Source of the DNA: Agaribacterium haliotis
GTDB taxonomy: Bacteria > Pseudomonadota > Gammaproteobacteria > Pseudomonadales > Cellvibrionaceae
Length of the DNA: 64,000 bases
Assembly (NCBI RefSeq): GCF_002312815.1
Contig: NZ_NKQJ01000014.1
Location: forward strand, 1 to 64,000
Direction: 5' to 3'
Shown: positions 41,606 to 53,210 of the stretch, piece by piece
Position numbering within the stretch: the first letter of the stretch is position 1
Layout of the letters: every line of letters begins with the position of its first letter
The notes under the pieces: model-generated
Seen by the model: only the letters and a program-made list of their open reading frames with translations
Told to the model about the DNA's origin: nothing
Database searches by the model: none
Translations under genes and position numbers: made by a program

Positions 41606-44551
41606 ATGGCAAACTTGTTAACGTTTAGCATTCGTCAAAAGATACTCGCAGGTTTTGCTTTCCCGCTTGCGTTGATAGCACTGTTTTCAGTGCTTATCTA
41701 TCAGGCGATTCAAAGCTCACTGGCGACGGCTAACTGGGTGCGCCACACCCAGGAAGTGATTGCAACGGCCTACCGCCTAGAAAAGCTGATGGTCGATATG
41801 GAGACCGGCGAGCGCGGCTTTTTGATTACCGGTAACGAGTTATTTCTCGAGCCCTATATCAACTCCCGACAGGCCTGGAGCCAGGAGATGCTCAGCTTAA
41901 AGACTTTGGTGAGCGACAACCCGCCGCAGGTTGAACTGGCCGAAGAGATTGAGCAGTTGTGCCTGGAGTGGATGCACTCGGTTGCGGCGCCCGAGATTGA
42001 GCTGAGACGCGGCCTCCGCCAGCAGGGCAAAGGTTTGGTCGAGCTAACCAAGGTAATTGAGGCAGACACTGGGCGCTTTTTGATGGATGATCTGCGCGAG
42101 CAGCTGCGTGTGTTTGTCGATGTTGAACACGAGCTGATGCAAGAGCGCACGGTCAATGCCGAGCGCGCGGCGCAGTTTACCCTGCTTATTTCCTCGATTG
42201 GCCTGCCGCTGTTGGCCTTATTAGGCTGCATCGTTGCGGTCGCTATTTTGTTTCGCACCATTTTTATTCCGTTAAAGCAGCTGCTTGGCGCAACCCGGGA
42301 TATCGCCGCAGGGGATCTGTCTATAAAACTGCAGGCTCATGCCGAGGATGAGTTCGGCGAGTTGGCGGCTTCTTTTAATACAATGACTCAATCGCTCAGA
42401 GACGGCCGCGAGCAAATAGAGGCGGGCAACTTGCGCCTGCGCCACGCGCATCAAGCGCTTGAGAAAAAAGCCGCAGAACTTGAGCTGAGCAGCCAGCACA
42501 AGTCTCAGTTCCTTGCCAATATGAGTCATGAAGTCAGAACCCCGCTAAATGGCATTTTGGGTATGTTGGCTTTGATTCAACGCTCCGAGCTGAGCCCCAA
42601 AGTCGCTCGCTACAGCCACCTCGCGCGCGACAGTGCGCAATCGCTGCTGGTGGTGATTAATGACATTCTCGATTTTTCTAAAATTGATGCCGGTAAGTTG
42701 CAAATAGAGCGGGCTGATTTTGACTTGCTGAATTTTTTTAGCGATTTCTCTCAGGCGATGGCCTATCGAGCGCAAGAGAAAGGCCTGAATCTTGTTCTGG
42801 ATGTGAACCAGCTCAGCTTCAGGCATGTTTGCGGCGATGTGGCGCGCCTGCGGCAAATACTGAACAACCTTGTGAACAACGCCATTAAATTTACCGAGCA
42901 CGGCCAGGTTGTGATTAGAGCGGCGGTCGAGCAAGTCGACAGTGGCCACATAAAACTTCAGTGCAGTGTCAAAGATAGCGGCATTGGCATTGCGCCTGAG
43001 AATATTGCCAACTTGTTTGATGAATTTACTCAGGAAGATGCCTCGACAACACGCAAGTTCGGTGGCACAGGTTTGGGGCTGGCGATAGCGAAAAAACTTT
43101 GCAAACTTATGCACGGCGATATTTGGGTTGGCAGCCTAAAGGGCCAGGGCAGCGAATTTAGTTTTTATTTGCAGCTTGAGCTAAGTGAAAAACAAGGCGC
43201 CCTGCCTTTTTATAGTTTGCAGCGCAAAAGCGTTTATCTGCTCGACGCCTGCGTGTTTAGCCGCGAGGTACTCAGTAACCTGCTGTTGCGCTGGGGAGCA
43301 AGCCTAACGAGCTTTGATTCGCTGTCGAGCCTTCGTAGCGAGCTTAATTCAGAGGCGCAGCCAGAGCTTGTATTGATGGATGTGGATACGATCACTCAGA
43401 GCCCAAACGAAGCGTGTGTTGATGTCATTGCCGGGCAGCTCAAGCTGCTAGCGAAGAGTCAGATAATACTGTTATCGGGTATTGACGGTTTTATTCACTC
43501 CGACGAGCCCCTGGCAGAGGCAGCAGATGCGGTGCTGCAAAAGCCGCTGAACCCAAGCGAGCTGCTAGAGCTTTTCAGTCAGTTGGAGCACTCAGAGTCC
43601 AAAATCAATAATTTATACAAAAAAGAATTGCAGCAAGCTAGCTTGCGCGGCGCAGGCCAAAAAAAGCGGCTTCAAAAAATTTTATTGGTTGAAGACAATA
43701 TTTTTAACCAGCAGGTTGCGATGGGTTTTTTTGAAGATTTTGATGTGCACGTTGAGCTTGCCGAGAACGGTTTGCAGGCTTTAGATAGCATTAGGGGCTC
43801 TAAAGAAGGCGACGAGTTTTTGTTGCTCTTTATGGACTGTCAAATGCCGGAGTTAGACGGCTACGAGACCAGTAAGCGAATTCGCGCGGGTGAAGCTGGC
43901 GGCCGCTACCGGCAAGTTCCAATTGTGGCGATGACGGCCAACGCGATGGCCGGCGATAAAGAAAAGTGTTTAGCGGCGGGCATGAGCGATTATTTAAGTA
44001 AGCCGGTTGACTATGAAAAGCTCAAGCAAAAAATTGAGCAGTACTTGCAAGATAAAAATGTAGTTACTGAAACGGTAGCCGCCCAAACGCGCAGCGGTAA
44101 AACAAAAGACGCGCTTGCAGCTGAAAGCGGCAATAGCCAAAGCAACAGCAAAAACAGTAGCCAAAACAACAGTAAAAACGAGCAAGACAGTACGCAGCAG
44201 CATGCCCAGGCTCTATGGCAACTCGATAGTTTTATGCGCAGAATGAAGGGGCGCAAAGATAGAGCTCAGCGCCTTGCTGGCGTTTTTCTCGGTGATTTTC
44301 AAAGCACACTGCTTGAACTTGAGCGAGCCCAAGTTGCTGGAGATCGCGGCGCGTGTCGGGAAATTGGCCATAAATTAAAAGGAGCGCTGGCAAACTTAGA
44401 TGCCCCGGCGCTCGAACAACAAAGCCGCGAAATCGAGCTTAAATCTGAGCAACTTGAAACAGCTCAGCTGCAGTTGCTTGTGCAGGCGTTTTTAAAGCAG
44501 GCGGCACTACTTGAGAGGGAAATAAAAAACTGGTTAGAGCAACAAGCGTAG
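41606..44551 (+). CDS. Hybrid sensor histidine kinase (CHASE3-HAMP-HisKA-HATPase-REC-REC-HPt)
   Basis: This 981-residue membrane phosphorelay kinase has helix 1 (about 12-33), a CHASE3 sensor (about 35-180, with DMETGERGFLITGNE), helix 2, HAMP, H-box ANMSHEVRTPLNGILGM (His about 307), and ATPase boxes (NNLVNNAIKFT, DSGIGI, GTGLGLAIAKKL). A degenerate receiver (VYLLDACVFSRE; LVLMDVD), an active receiver (LLVEDNIFNQQ; FMDCQMPELDG; SKPVDY) and a C-terminal HPt with phosphorylatable His in EIGHKLKGALANL complete it. The ATG at 41606 follows AGGG; a TTG lies upstream. It is divergent from the giant cytochrome gene, so it may control that system. Confidence 0.93.
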   Translation: MANLLTFSIRQKILAGFAFPLALIALFSVLIYQAIQSSLATANWVRHTQEVIATAYRLEKLMVDMETGERGFLITGNELFLEPYINSRQAWSQEMLSLKTLVSDNPPQVELAEEIEQLCLEWMHSVAAPEIELRRGLRQQGKGLVELTKVIEADTGRFLMDDLREQLRVFVDVEHELMQERTVNAERAAQFTLLISSIGLPLLALLGCIVAVAILFRTIFIPLKQLLGATRDIAAGDLSIKLQAHAEDEFGELAASFNTMTQSLRDGREQIEAGNLRLRHAHQALEKKAAELELSSQHKSQFLANMSHEVRTPLNGILGMLALIQRSELSPKVARYSHLARDSAQSLLVVINDILDFSKIDAGKLQIERADFDLLNFFSDFSQAMAYRAQEKGLNLVLDVNQLSFRHVCGDVARLRQILNNLVNNAIKFTEHGQVVIRAAVEQVDSGHIKLQCSVKDSGIGIAPENIANLFDEFTQEDASTTRKFGGTGLGLAIAKKLCKLMHGDIWVGSLKGQGSEFSFYLQLELSEKQGALPFYSLQRKSVYLLDACVFSREVLSNLLLRWGASLTSFDSLSSLRSELNSEAQPELVLMDVDTITQSPNEACVDVIAGQLKLLAKSQIILLSGIDGFIHSDEPLAEAADAVLQKPLNPSELLELFSQLEHSESKINNLYKKELQQASLRGAGQKKRLQKILLVEDNIFNQQVAMGFFEDFDVHVELAENGLQALDSIRGSKEGDEFLLLFMDCQMPELDGYETSKRIRAGEAGGRYRQVPIVAMTANAMAGDKEKCLAAGMSDYLSKPVDYEKLKQKIEQYLQDKNVVTETVAAQTRSGKTKDALAAESGNSQSNSKNSSQNNSKNEQDSTQQHAQALWQLDSFMRRMKGRKDRAQRLAGVFLGDFQSTLLELERAQVAGDRGACREIGHKLKGALANLDAPALEQQSREIELKSEQLETAQLQLLVQAFLKQAALLEREIKNWLEQQA

Positions 44552-44590
44552 AGCTTTGGGCTGTCAGTTTAGGGCTTTCAGTTTAAGGAT

Positions 44591-45037
44591 TTAAGTTCCG
44601 GCAGCTTTGACCATGGTTTCGGCAAGTACCGCCACGCCGTTGTAGTCAGTCCAAAATGTTTCTTTTGTTCGAAACCCGTGCTGTTCGTAAAGCGTGCGCG
44701 CCGGCAAGTTGGAGTGAGCGATATTTAGGCTTATCTCGGCCTTAGATCGCGTCAGTACATATCGCAGTAGCGTTTTGCCCAAACCCTGGCCCCGGTACTT
44801 AGGTTTGACGTAGAGCGCTCGAATGTCACTGTCGGTGTGGGCAATAAAAGCTTGTAGCTCTATATCTGCATATACAAAAATCTGCGCCTGCATAATGCTG
44901 CTGTGGCGCCTGTTGTCGTCCGGTAGGGCAAGCAAAGTAAACTTGCTTTGCTCAAAGCGCAGCTCATCGAGTTTGCTCTGCGCGTAAATGTCGACAAGCT
45001 GTTGGTAGTCTGAGCTTTGATACGCGCGAATAGTCAT
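44591..45037 (-). CDS. GNAT-family N-acetyltransferase
   Basis: This 148-residue acetyltransferase has LYVKPKYRGQGLGKTLLRYVL (acetyl-CoA motif A, about 75-95) and ARTLYEQHGF. Substrate unknown. It lies 42 bases past holA on the same strand and may be in the leuS-lptE-holA transcript. A short direct duplication (GGGCT-TCAGTTTA) lies between it and the convergent kinase gene. Confidence 0.85.
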   Translation of the reverse strand: MTIRAYQSSDYQQLVDIYAQSKLDELRFEQSKFTLLALPDDNRRHSSIMQAQIFVYADIELQAFIAHTDSDIRALYVKPKYRGQGLGKTLLRYVLTRSKAEISLNIAHSNLPARTLYEQHGFRTKETFWTDYNGVAVLAETMVKAAGT

Positions 45038-45079
45038 AGTGTGTTTGGGCTTTACTCCTCGCGCCTGGCGCCACTAAAT

Positions 45080-46129
45080 TTAAATAGTTAACAGCTGCTT
45101 TTGGGTGCGTTTGTTTAAGGCCTGTACACCGCAAAGATCGAGGCTGATATCGAGCAGTACGCTCCATATATCCCCGCTGGCAAGGCCTTTAATAACTTTA
45201 TCCGCATGGGCGCATTTGCGCAGCAGCCACTGCAGTTCACCGGCTCTTTTGCGCTCTAGTGCCTTGCGAGTCAAAGCTTGTTTGTTTTGCCATATGCGCA
45301 GCTGTTTGCAGCTGGCCTCAAAGCTGCGCCCGGCGTCGCAGCTCTCTTTTAGCTGCGCCAGTGTGCGCACCTGATTTGCCAGCGCCCACAGCACCATAGG
45401 CGGTGCATTGCCTTCGGCTTTGAGGCCGTTCAGGCAGCTGGTGCAGCCCTGGGCATCGCCGCCGAGGGCTTTGTCGACAAGGTCAAAAATACTGTAGCGA
45501 GCGCTGTCCATTACCGCTTCGGCCATAGTTGCCGTATCGATTAAGCTTTTGTCGCTGAGCAGCTTGAGCTTTTCAATTTCCTGTACCGCAGCAAGTAGGT
45601 TGCCTTCAATCTTTGCGCAGAGCAAAGCCAGGGCTTCGGGTTCGGCGCTCAAGCCCGCTTGGTGCAAGCGTTGTTCTATCCAGCGCGGCAGCTGCTGGGC
45701 TCCGACAGGCCAAATAGTGACAACATCGGCGCTGCCGGCCAAGGCTTTAAACCAGGCGCTGTTTTCGCTGCGCTTGTCTATTTTGGGAAGTACAACCAGC
45801 AGTAGGGTGTCGTCGGGAATATGTTCACAATAGGCGCGCAGGGCTTTGCCTCCGGCATCGCCCGGTTTGCCGTTTTTAATTCGCAGCTCGAGTATTTTTT
45901 TCTCGGCAAACAGCGACATAGCGTTGGCGCTCATCAGCAGGTTGTCCCAGCTGAACCCGGCGTCGGCGTGGTGAACTTCGTGTTGGCTATAACCCTGTTG
46001 CTTGGCTGCGCGGCGGATGGCTGCACACGCTTCGTGCACCAGCAAGGTTTCATCACCGCAAACAACATAAATAGGGCGCAGGGCTCTGCTTAAGGCCGCC
46101 TGTAATTGCTCACTTTTGAGTTTGGCCAT
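45080..46129 (-). CDS. holA: DNA polymerase III delta subunit
   Basis: This 349-residue clamp-loader delta subunit of the AAA+ fold without a functional P-loop shows IYVVCGDETLLVHEACAAIRRAA, MSLFAEKKILELRI and LAQLKESCDAG. It opens the beta clamp within the DnaX complex. It overlaps lptE by one base, the conserved gammaproteobacterial arrangement leuS-lptE-holA. Confidence 0.96.
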   Translation of the reverse strand: MAKLKSEQLQAALSRALRPIYVVCGDETLLVHEACAAIRRAAKQQGYSQHEVHHADAGFSWDNLLMSANAMSLFAEKKILELRIKNGKPGDAGGKALRAYCEHIPDDTLLLVVLPKIDKRSENSAWFKALAGSADVVTIWPVGAQQLPRWIEQRLHQAGLSAEPEALALLCAKIEGNLLAAVQEIEKLKLLSDKSLIDTATMAEAVMDSARYSIFDLVDKALGGDAQGCTSCLNGLKAEGNAPPMVLWALANQVRTLAQLKESCDAGRSFEASCKQLRIWQNKQALTRKALERKRAGELQWLLRKCAHADKVIKGLASGDIWSVLLDISLDLCGVQALNKRTQKQLLTI

Positions 46130-46652
46130 TACAGCGCTCGCTGAATGCTGCTTAAAATTTGCTCAACCAGCTGCTGGCGCATTTCTGTGATCAGCTCCTG
46201 TTGCTCGCGGTCTTTGGCGATGATTTGTTCTGGGTCGAAGTCGTAGTTGCGCCTGGCGGTGATTTCGCGTTGCTCAATCAAGGTGGTCGCGTTTTGGTTG
46301 ACCTGATACTGCATGCGCATGGTGATTTGATATTGCGCAGCAGCGCCACTGCTGGCGTAACTCAGCGGTTTTCGGTCGAGCCGTTCCCGGCCGAGTTGCA
46401 CGTAGAGCCCGGAATCGGAGCCTAAACGAATGCCTCGCTGTGTCATCGTTGTTAAGAAACTTCGATAAAACGCGCTGTTGCGGCTATCGCTAGAGAGTTC
46501 GAGTGCATCGAGCTCTGGCAAGGCGCTAGCCGCAAAGACACCGGTGCCCGGCGCTGCGCCGCGCACTTGCCAGCCGCAGCTGCTAAGCAGTAAGGCAAGC
46601 GCCACAAGAGCTGCAGAGGGCAGCAAGGTTCTCGCTCGGCGGGCGCTTATCA

Positions 46653-46653
<1 letters not shown>
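46129..46653 (-). CDS. lptE: LPS-assembly lipoprotein LptE
   Basis: This 174-residue outer-membrane lipoprotein has lipobox LLLSSC (Cys about 26) followed by GWQVRG, the LptE hallmark. It plugs the LptD barrel for lipopolysaccharide insertion. It overlaps leuS and holA by one base each. Confidence 0.94.
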
Positions 46654-49729
<3,076 letters not shown>

Positions 49730-50668
49730 ATGAACCAAGCAATAGAGGCCTGCCCTGCTCAGGCTGTTGATTTTGATAAATTCAGCGAGCGTTTTTTAGC
49801 GCGCGAAGATGCGATGATTTTAATCGGCCAGCTCAATCAGCTGGTCAAGGCGGTGCAGCGCCACCGAGGTATTAGCATGGGCATGTTGGCCGGCAATACC
49901 GACTTTAAAAACGAGTTCACCAAATTGCAGTCTCAGGTTGAGCGCCGCCTGGCCACGCTTGAAGCTTTTGCCCGTCACAATCAAATGCTCAATCAACGCG
50001 ATAAAGAAAACCTGAGTCTGGCCTGGGCGACAATTCACTCAAACTGGGAGGGCGATCGCCTCGTCGACAACTTTGAGCTGCACTCCCACTTTATTGAGCA
50101 GTTGCTGGTAATGATTGCGAGCCTGGCGCGCAAGCTGGAATTGCCGCTGATGATGCACGCTGATGAACTCAGCAGCTCGCTCGGCATCAGCTCCTTCAGT
50201 CAGGCCCGCGCATTGCAGCAGAGCGACATTTTAAATTTTGTCGGCAAGCTGTTGCCCGAAACAATAGAGCAGGTCGCGCGTATTCGGGGTACCGCTGCCT
50301 ACGCCGCCGCAGTGACGAGCATGGATGGTCTCGACGAGCGCAAGCTGCGCTTTTGGGTCAGCTCGCTGCGCAAGCACGCCGAAAATATTCGCGAGCAGAG
50401 CGAAGAGCTTGATCAGGAGCTCGGTGGTGTGGTGAGCAAACTGCGTTTAATGAAACAAAATGAGCTGCAGTTGCTGCAGTTTTTAAACACGGTTGAGTCG
50501 GCAGTATTTATGGGCAAAGGCGGGCGCGATGAAGCCCACCGCCTATTTAATATGGCTACCGATGTTATCGAGGTCTACTGGGAAATTGTTATGGAAGGGC
50601 TTGCCGTGGTGCAAACCTGGCAGCGCGAAGACCTTGAAGCCTGGATGAGTTTGAGCCCTGACGCCTAA
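49730..50668 (+). CDS. Soluble NIT-like (nitrate/nitrite-sensing-type) helical protein
   Basis: This 312-residue, all-helical protein has no signal peptide or membrane helix. The segment LVKAVQRHRGISMGMLAGN with the following L/Q heptads resembles the NIT domain (PF08376), normally a periplasmic or cytosolic input domain fused to kinases or transcription antiterminators. The C-terminal half (about 190-312) is a separate coiled-coil-rich helix bundle. No output domain is present. Ligand unknown. A terminator follows at 50697. Confidence 0.6.
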   Translation: MNQAIEACPAQAVDFDKFSERFLAREDAMILIGQLNQLVKAVQRHRGISMGMLAGNTDFKNEFTKLQSQVERRLATLEAFARHNQMLNQRDKENLSLAWATIHSNWEGDRLVDNFELHSHFIEQLLVMIASLARKLELPLMMHADELSSSLGISSFSQARALQQSDILNFVGKLLPETIEQVARIRGTAAYAAAVTSMDGLDERKLRFWVSSLRKHAENIREQSEELDQELGGVVSKLRLMKQNELQLLQFLNTVESAVFMGKGGRDEAHRLFNMATDVIEVYWEIVMEGLAVVQTWQREDLEAWMSLSPDA

Positions 50669-50696
50669 GTGCCAGGGCATCTTTGCTTGATACCAG

Positions 50697-50722
50697 CGGC
50701 CGAGTTCCGCGGCCTTTTTTTA
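50697..50722 (+). terminator. Rho-independent terminator after NIT-like gene
   Basis: The stem GCGGCCG / CGCGGCC region (50697-50714) is followed by seven T and further T-rich sequence. It lies between convergent genes. Confidence 0.75.
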
Positions 50723-50726
50723 TTTT

Positions 50727-52355
50727 TCAATCGTAGTCGATGGCATTTTCTTCGTGTTCATCTTGCGGCTCTTGCGTCTGTGGCGGCAGCTGTTCGACTT
50801 CATCTGCGGCGGCCTGCATGCCGATATGGTAGGCGGCAAACCCCGGCTGCACGACTTGATTGAGCGCCATGCCCAAAATGCGGCCATCGATTGGGCTGAG
50901 AATGTCCTGGTGGATATTGGTGATTGGGTCGGTGACTCTGCCGAGCAGCTGGCCCTCTTTGACCTTGGCGCCGAGCTTTATTTCGCTAAACAGAATACCG
51001 CCTTGATCGGCTCTGACCCAAAGCGATCCGTAATAGGTTGGCTGCGGCGCCCCCCAAAAACTCAAGGTATCGAGCATGTCGCGCCGGTCGAGTAAGGTAT
51101 TAATAGCTTTGACGCCTTTGGCGACGTCACTTTCGTTTAGCTCCATCGGGCCGCCGGCTTCCAGGGTCACAGCGGGGATGCCGATATCAACGGCCGCGCG
51201 CCTTAAGGTGCCGGGCCCGCCTTCACTGTGCAGCACAGCGATATCATCAAAGCTCGAGCTGAGTTCGAGTACTTTTTTGTCTTTTATATTGGCGCGCAAC
51301 TGCGGCAAATTTGTGCGGTAAAACGAGCCTGTATGCAGGTCAACCAGCATGTCGCAGTGGCGAATAACCTGGCTGAAAAAACTGTGGGCGATGCGCGCGG
51401 CACTGGAGCCCTGAGGGTTGCCGGGAAAAAAGCGGTTTAGATCGCGCCGGTCGGTGAGGTAGCGCGAGCTGCGCACAAAACCCTGCAAGTTGACGATGGG
51501 TACACCGATAACGGTGCCTCTGAGAGCGCTGGCGTCGATGCTGTACATCAGCCGTCGAACAATCTCTATGCCGTTGAGTTCGTCGCCGTGTACGGCGGCG
51601 GTCAAGCAGAGCTTGGGGCCGGGGCTGGCGCCGTGGGCGACAAGTACGGGGGTTGGGGTGGCGATGCCTTCAAAACCCTGGTCGGCCGCCCAGCTCAGGC
51701 GGGTTGTTGTGGCCGGTGGAATTAGGGTGTTTAAAAATAGCCAGTCCTGTTGAGCTTTTTCGCTGCTTTCTTCTTGCTCGGAAGCTGGCTGTGCCGCTTG
51801 TTGCTTGTTCGCTGCTTCGCCTGCCTCGCTGGGTTTTTTGGCAGCGGCGGCGCCGCTTTTAGTTTGCTGTACTTCGCCGCTTGCCCCGGCTTCAGTGTTT
51901 TGTTCTAGCTCTTGTTGGATACTCACAGCAGTGCTTGACCGAGGGCTCGGCAGCGCTGAAGCGAGGGGTTCTGCCTGTGGGTTTGTCTGCGCATCGCTGC
52001 CCGTGCCGACAGGCTTGGTGTTGACAGGGGCGGTGTTAGAAACGCTGTTGGAAGCTTTAGTGTCGAGCGGCTCGGGGCTTGAGCTGGCGATAACCGGTTG
52101 ACTGAGATCGATGTTTTCAGCCGCTTTGACCGACGCTGCCGCAGGGCCGGGCTCGGCGTTTTTTGCCTGGCCTTGATTCAGGCTGGGCTCGGGCAGGGGC
52201 TCGTCTATCACTTCTTCAGCGTGAGCCCGGCCGCCGAGGCTCAGCTGGGCGATGACAACAGCTGCGCCAAGCGCTGAAACAAGGGCCGGAAATGTTCTTA
52301 GCTTCAGCAGTGAGCTGCGATCAATAGCGTGCGGGAGTTTGTACATGTGAGCCAT
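50727..52355 (-). CDS. Secreted AstE/AspA-family zinc hydrolase with long disordered N-terminal region
   Basis: This 542-residue protein has a signal or anchor (about 20-48, ending RAHAEE). A low-complexity Ala/Pro/Ser/Glu/Gln region (about 50-205) follows. Then comes an M14-type succinylglutamate desuccinylase/aspartoacylase domain (about 215-440) with zinc motif AAVHGDELNG, RDLNRFFPGNP, the third ligand His in LVDLHTGSF and catalytic Glu in VTLEAGG. The C-terminal part (ILSPIDGRILGMALNQVVQPG) is a lipoyl-like barrel common in the family. Periplasmic export is unusual for AstE/AspA; the substrate may be an N-acyl amino acid or peptide. Gap to the DUF6279 gene is 12 bases. Confidence 0.85.
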   Translation of the reverse strand: MAHMYKLPHAIDRSSLLKLRTFPALVSALGAAVVIAQLSLGGRAHAEEVIDEPLPEPSLNQGQAKNAEPGPAAASVKAAENIDLSQPVIASSSPEPLDTKASNSVSNTAPVNTKPVGTGSDAQTNPQAEPLASALPSPRSSTAVSIQQELEQNTEAGASGEVQQTKSGAAAAKKPSEAGEAANKQQAAQPASEQEESSEKAQQDWLFLNTLIPPATTTRLSWAADQGFEGIATPTPVLVAHGASPGPKLCLTAAVHGDELNGIEIVRRLMYSIDASALRGTVIGVPIVNLQGFVRSSRYLTDRRDLNRFFPGNPQGSSAARIAHSFFSQVIRHCDMLVDLHTGSFYRTNLPQLRANIKDKKVLELSSSFDDIAVLHSEGGPGTLRRAAVDIGIPAVTLEAGGPMELNESDVAKGVKAINTLLDRRDMLDTLSFWGAPQPTYYGSLWVRADQGGILFSEIKLGAKVKEGQLLGRVTDPITNIHQDILSPIDGRILGMALNQVVQPGFAAYHIGMQAAADEVEQLPPQTQEPQDEHEENAIDYD

Positions 52356-52367
52356 GTTTTTGCCCTG

Positions 52368-53210
52368 TTATTTGTCGGCGGCGAGTTCACGCAAGTCTTT
52401 GGCGTATTGATCAAATTTTCTTGCCAGGCGCTGACGCTGTTTTTCACTGCGGGAGTTAAACAGTTTAGCCAGCATTTCGAAGGTCATCTCCTGGTTGTAG
52501 TCGAGCCGGCGCTGCAGTTCTGCATCCCAGTTATCGGTGCGATAGAGCATTAACTGCTTGAGTGAAGCTTGCAGTGCGTCGCGGTCCGAGCGCAAGCTCA
52601 TGGCCTGCAAAAACGCTTTTTGCCAGTTCAGTTGCTGCACCAGCATATAACTTTCGTAGGGCTCTAGCTCGGCTTCCCAGTCGGCAAACAACTGTTTTTG
52701 CTCTTTGCTAAAGCGGCCAAAAAACGGCTCAAAATAGCGTTTTAAGTCTCGCAGGCGGCGCTTGCTGATGTCTTCCGGGCTGTCGTCGACATAGTCTTCT
52801 TTATACTCCTTGCGCTCTTTAGTCAGTTTCTCTACAACCTCGTTCACCTGCTCATCACTGAGGCCCATGGCGACATCGGTGAGACCCGGCAGAAGCCTGA
52901 GCATCGACGCATCGAGCATATCCTGCATAACATCGCTCTCTTTGTGCAGGTAGGCCGCAGTAACTTGCTGGTCGTTGAGGCCGTGTTTTAGCTGCTCGAG
53001 ATAGTCGGCGTACAGCGGCAGCTGGGTCTGGCGATGCCAGCTGTGGAACTCATCGATAAAGGCTTTGGCCTGTTTGTTTTGCTGGCTGTTTAAATCGACG
53101 TAGCGGCCGAGCTGCCAGCCGAGGGCCTCGTCAAGAAACTGGTAACTGAGTTTTACCGAGCAGCTGCTCAAAAACAGGCACAGGGCCAGCAGTGTGAACT
53201 TAAGGCGCAT
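52368..53210 (-). CDS. DUF6279 lipoprotein
   Basis: This 280-residue lipoprotein has lipobox LFLSSC (Cys about 17), then an all-helical, charged domain with YRFLDEALGWQLGRYVDL-type start (here YQFLDEALGWQLGRYV). DUF6279 proteins recur near lnt in gammaproteobacteria; function unknown. It overlaps lnt by 11 bases, so translation is coupled. Confidence 0.83.
   Translation of the reverse strand: MRLKFTLLALCLFLSSCSVKLSYQFLDEALGWQLGRYVDLNSQQNKQAKAFIDEFHSWHRQTQLPLYADYLEQLKHGLNDQQVTAAYLHKESDVMQDMLDASMLRLLPGLTDVAMGLSDEQVNEVVEKLTKERKEYKEDYVDDSPEDISKRRLRDLKRYFEPFFGRFSKEQKQLFADWEAELEPYESYMLVQQLNWQKAFLQAMSLRSDRDALQASLKQLMLYRTDNWDAELQRRLDYNQEMTFEMLAKLFNSRSEKQRQRLARKFDQYAKDLRELAADK

Noticed and set aside
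42545-43114. Minus-strand open frame of about 189 codons inside the hybrid kinase gene
   Set aside because: It is antisense to the HisKA/HATPase region, which is strongly conserved; no independent support.
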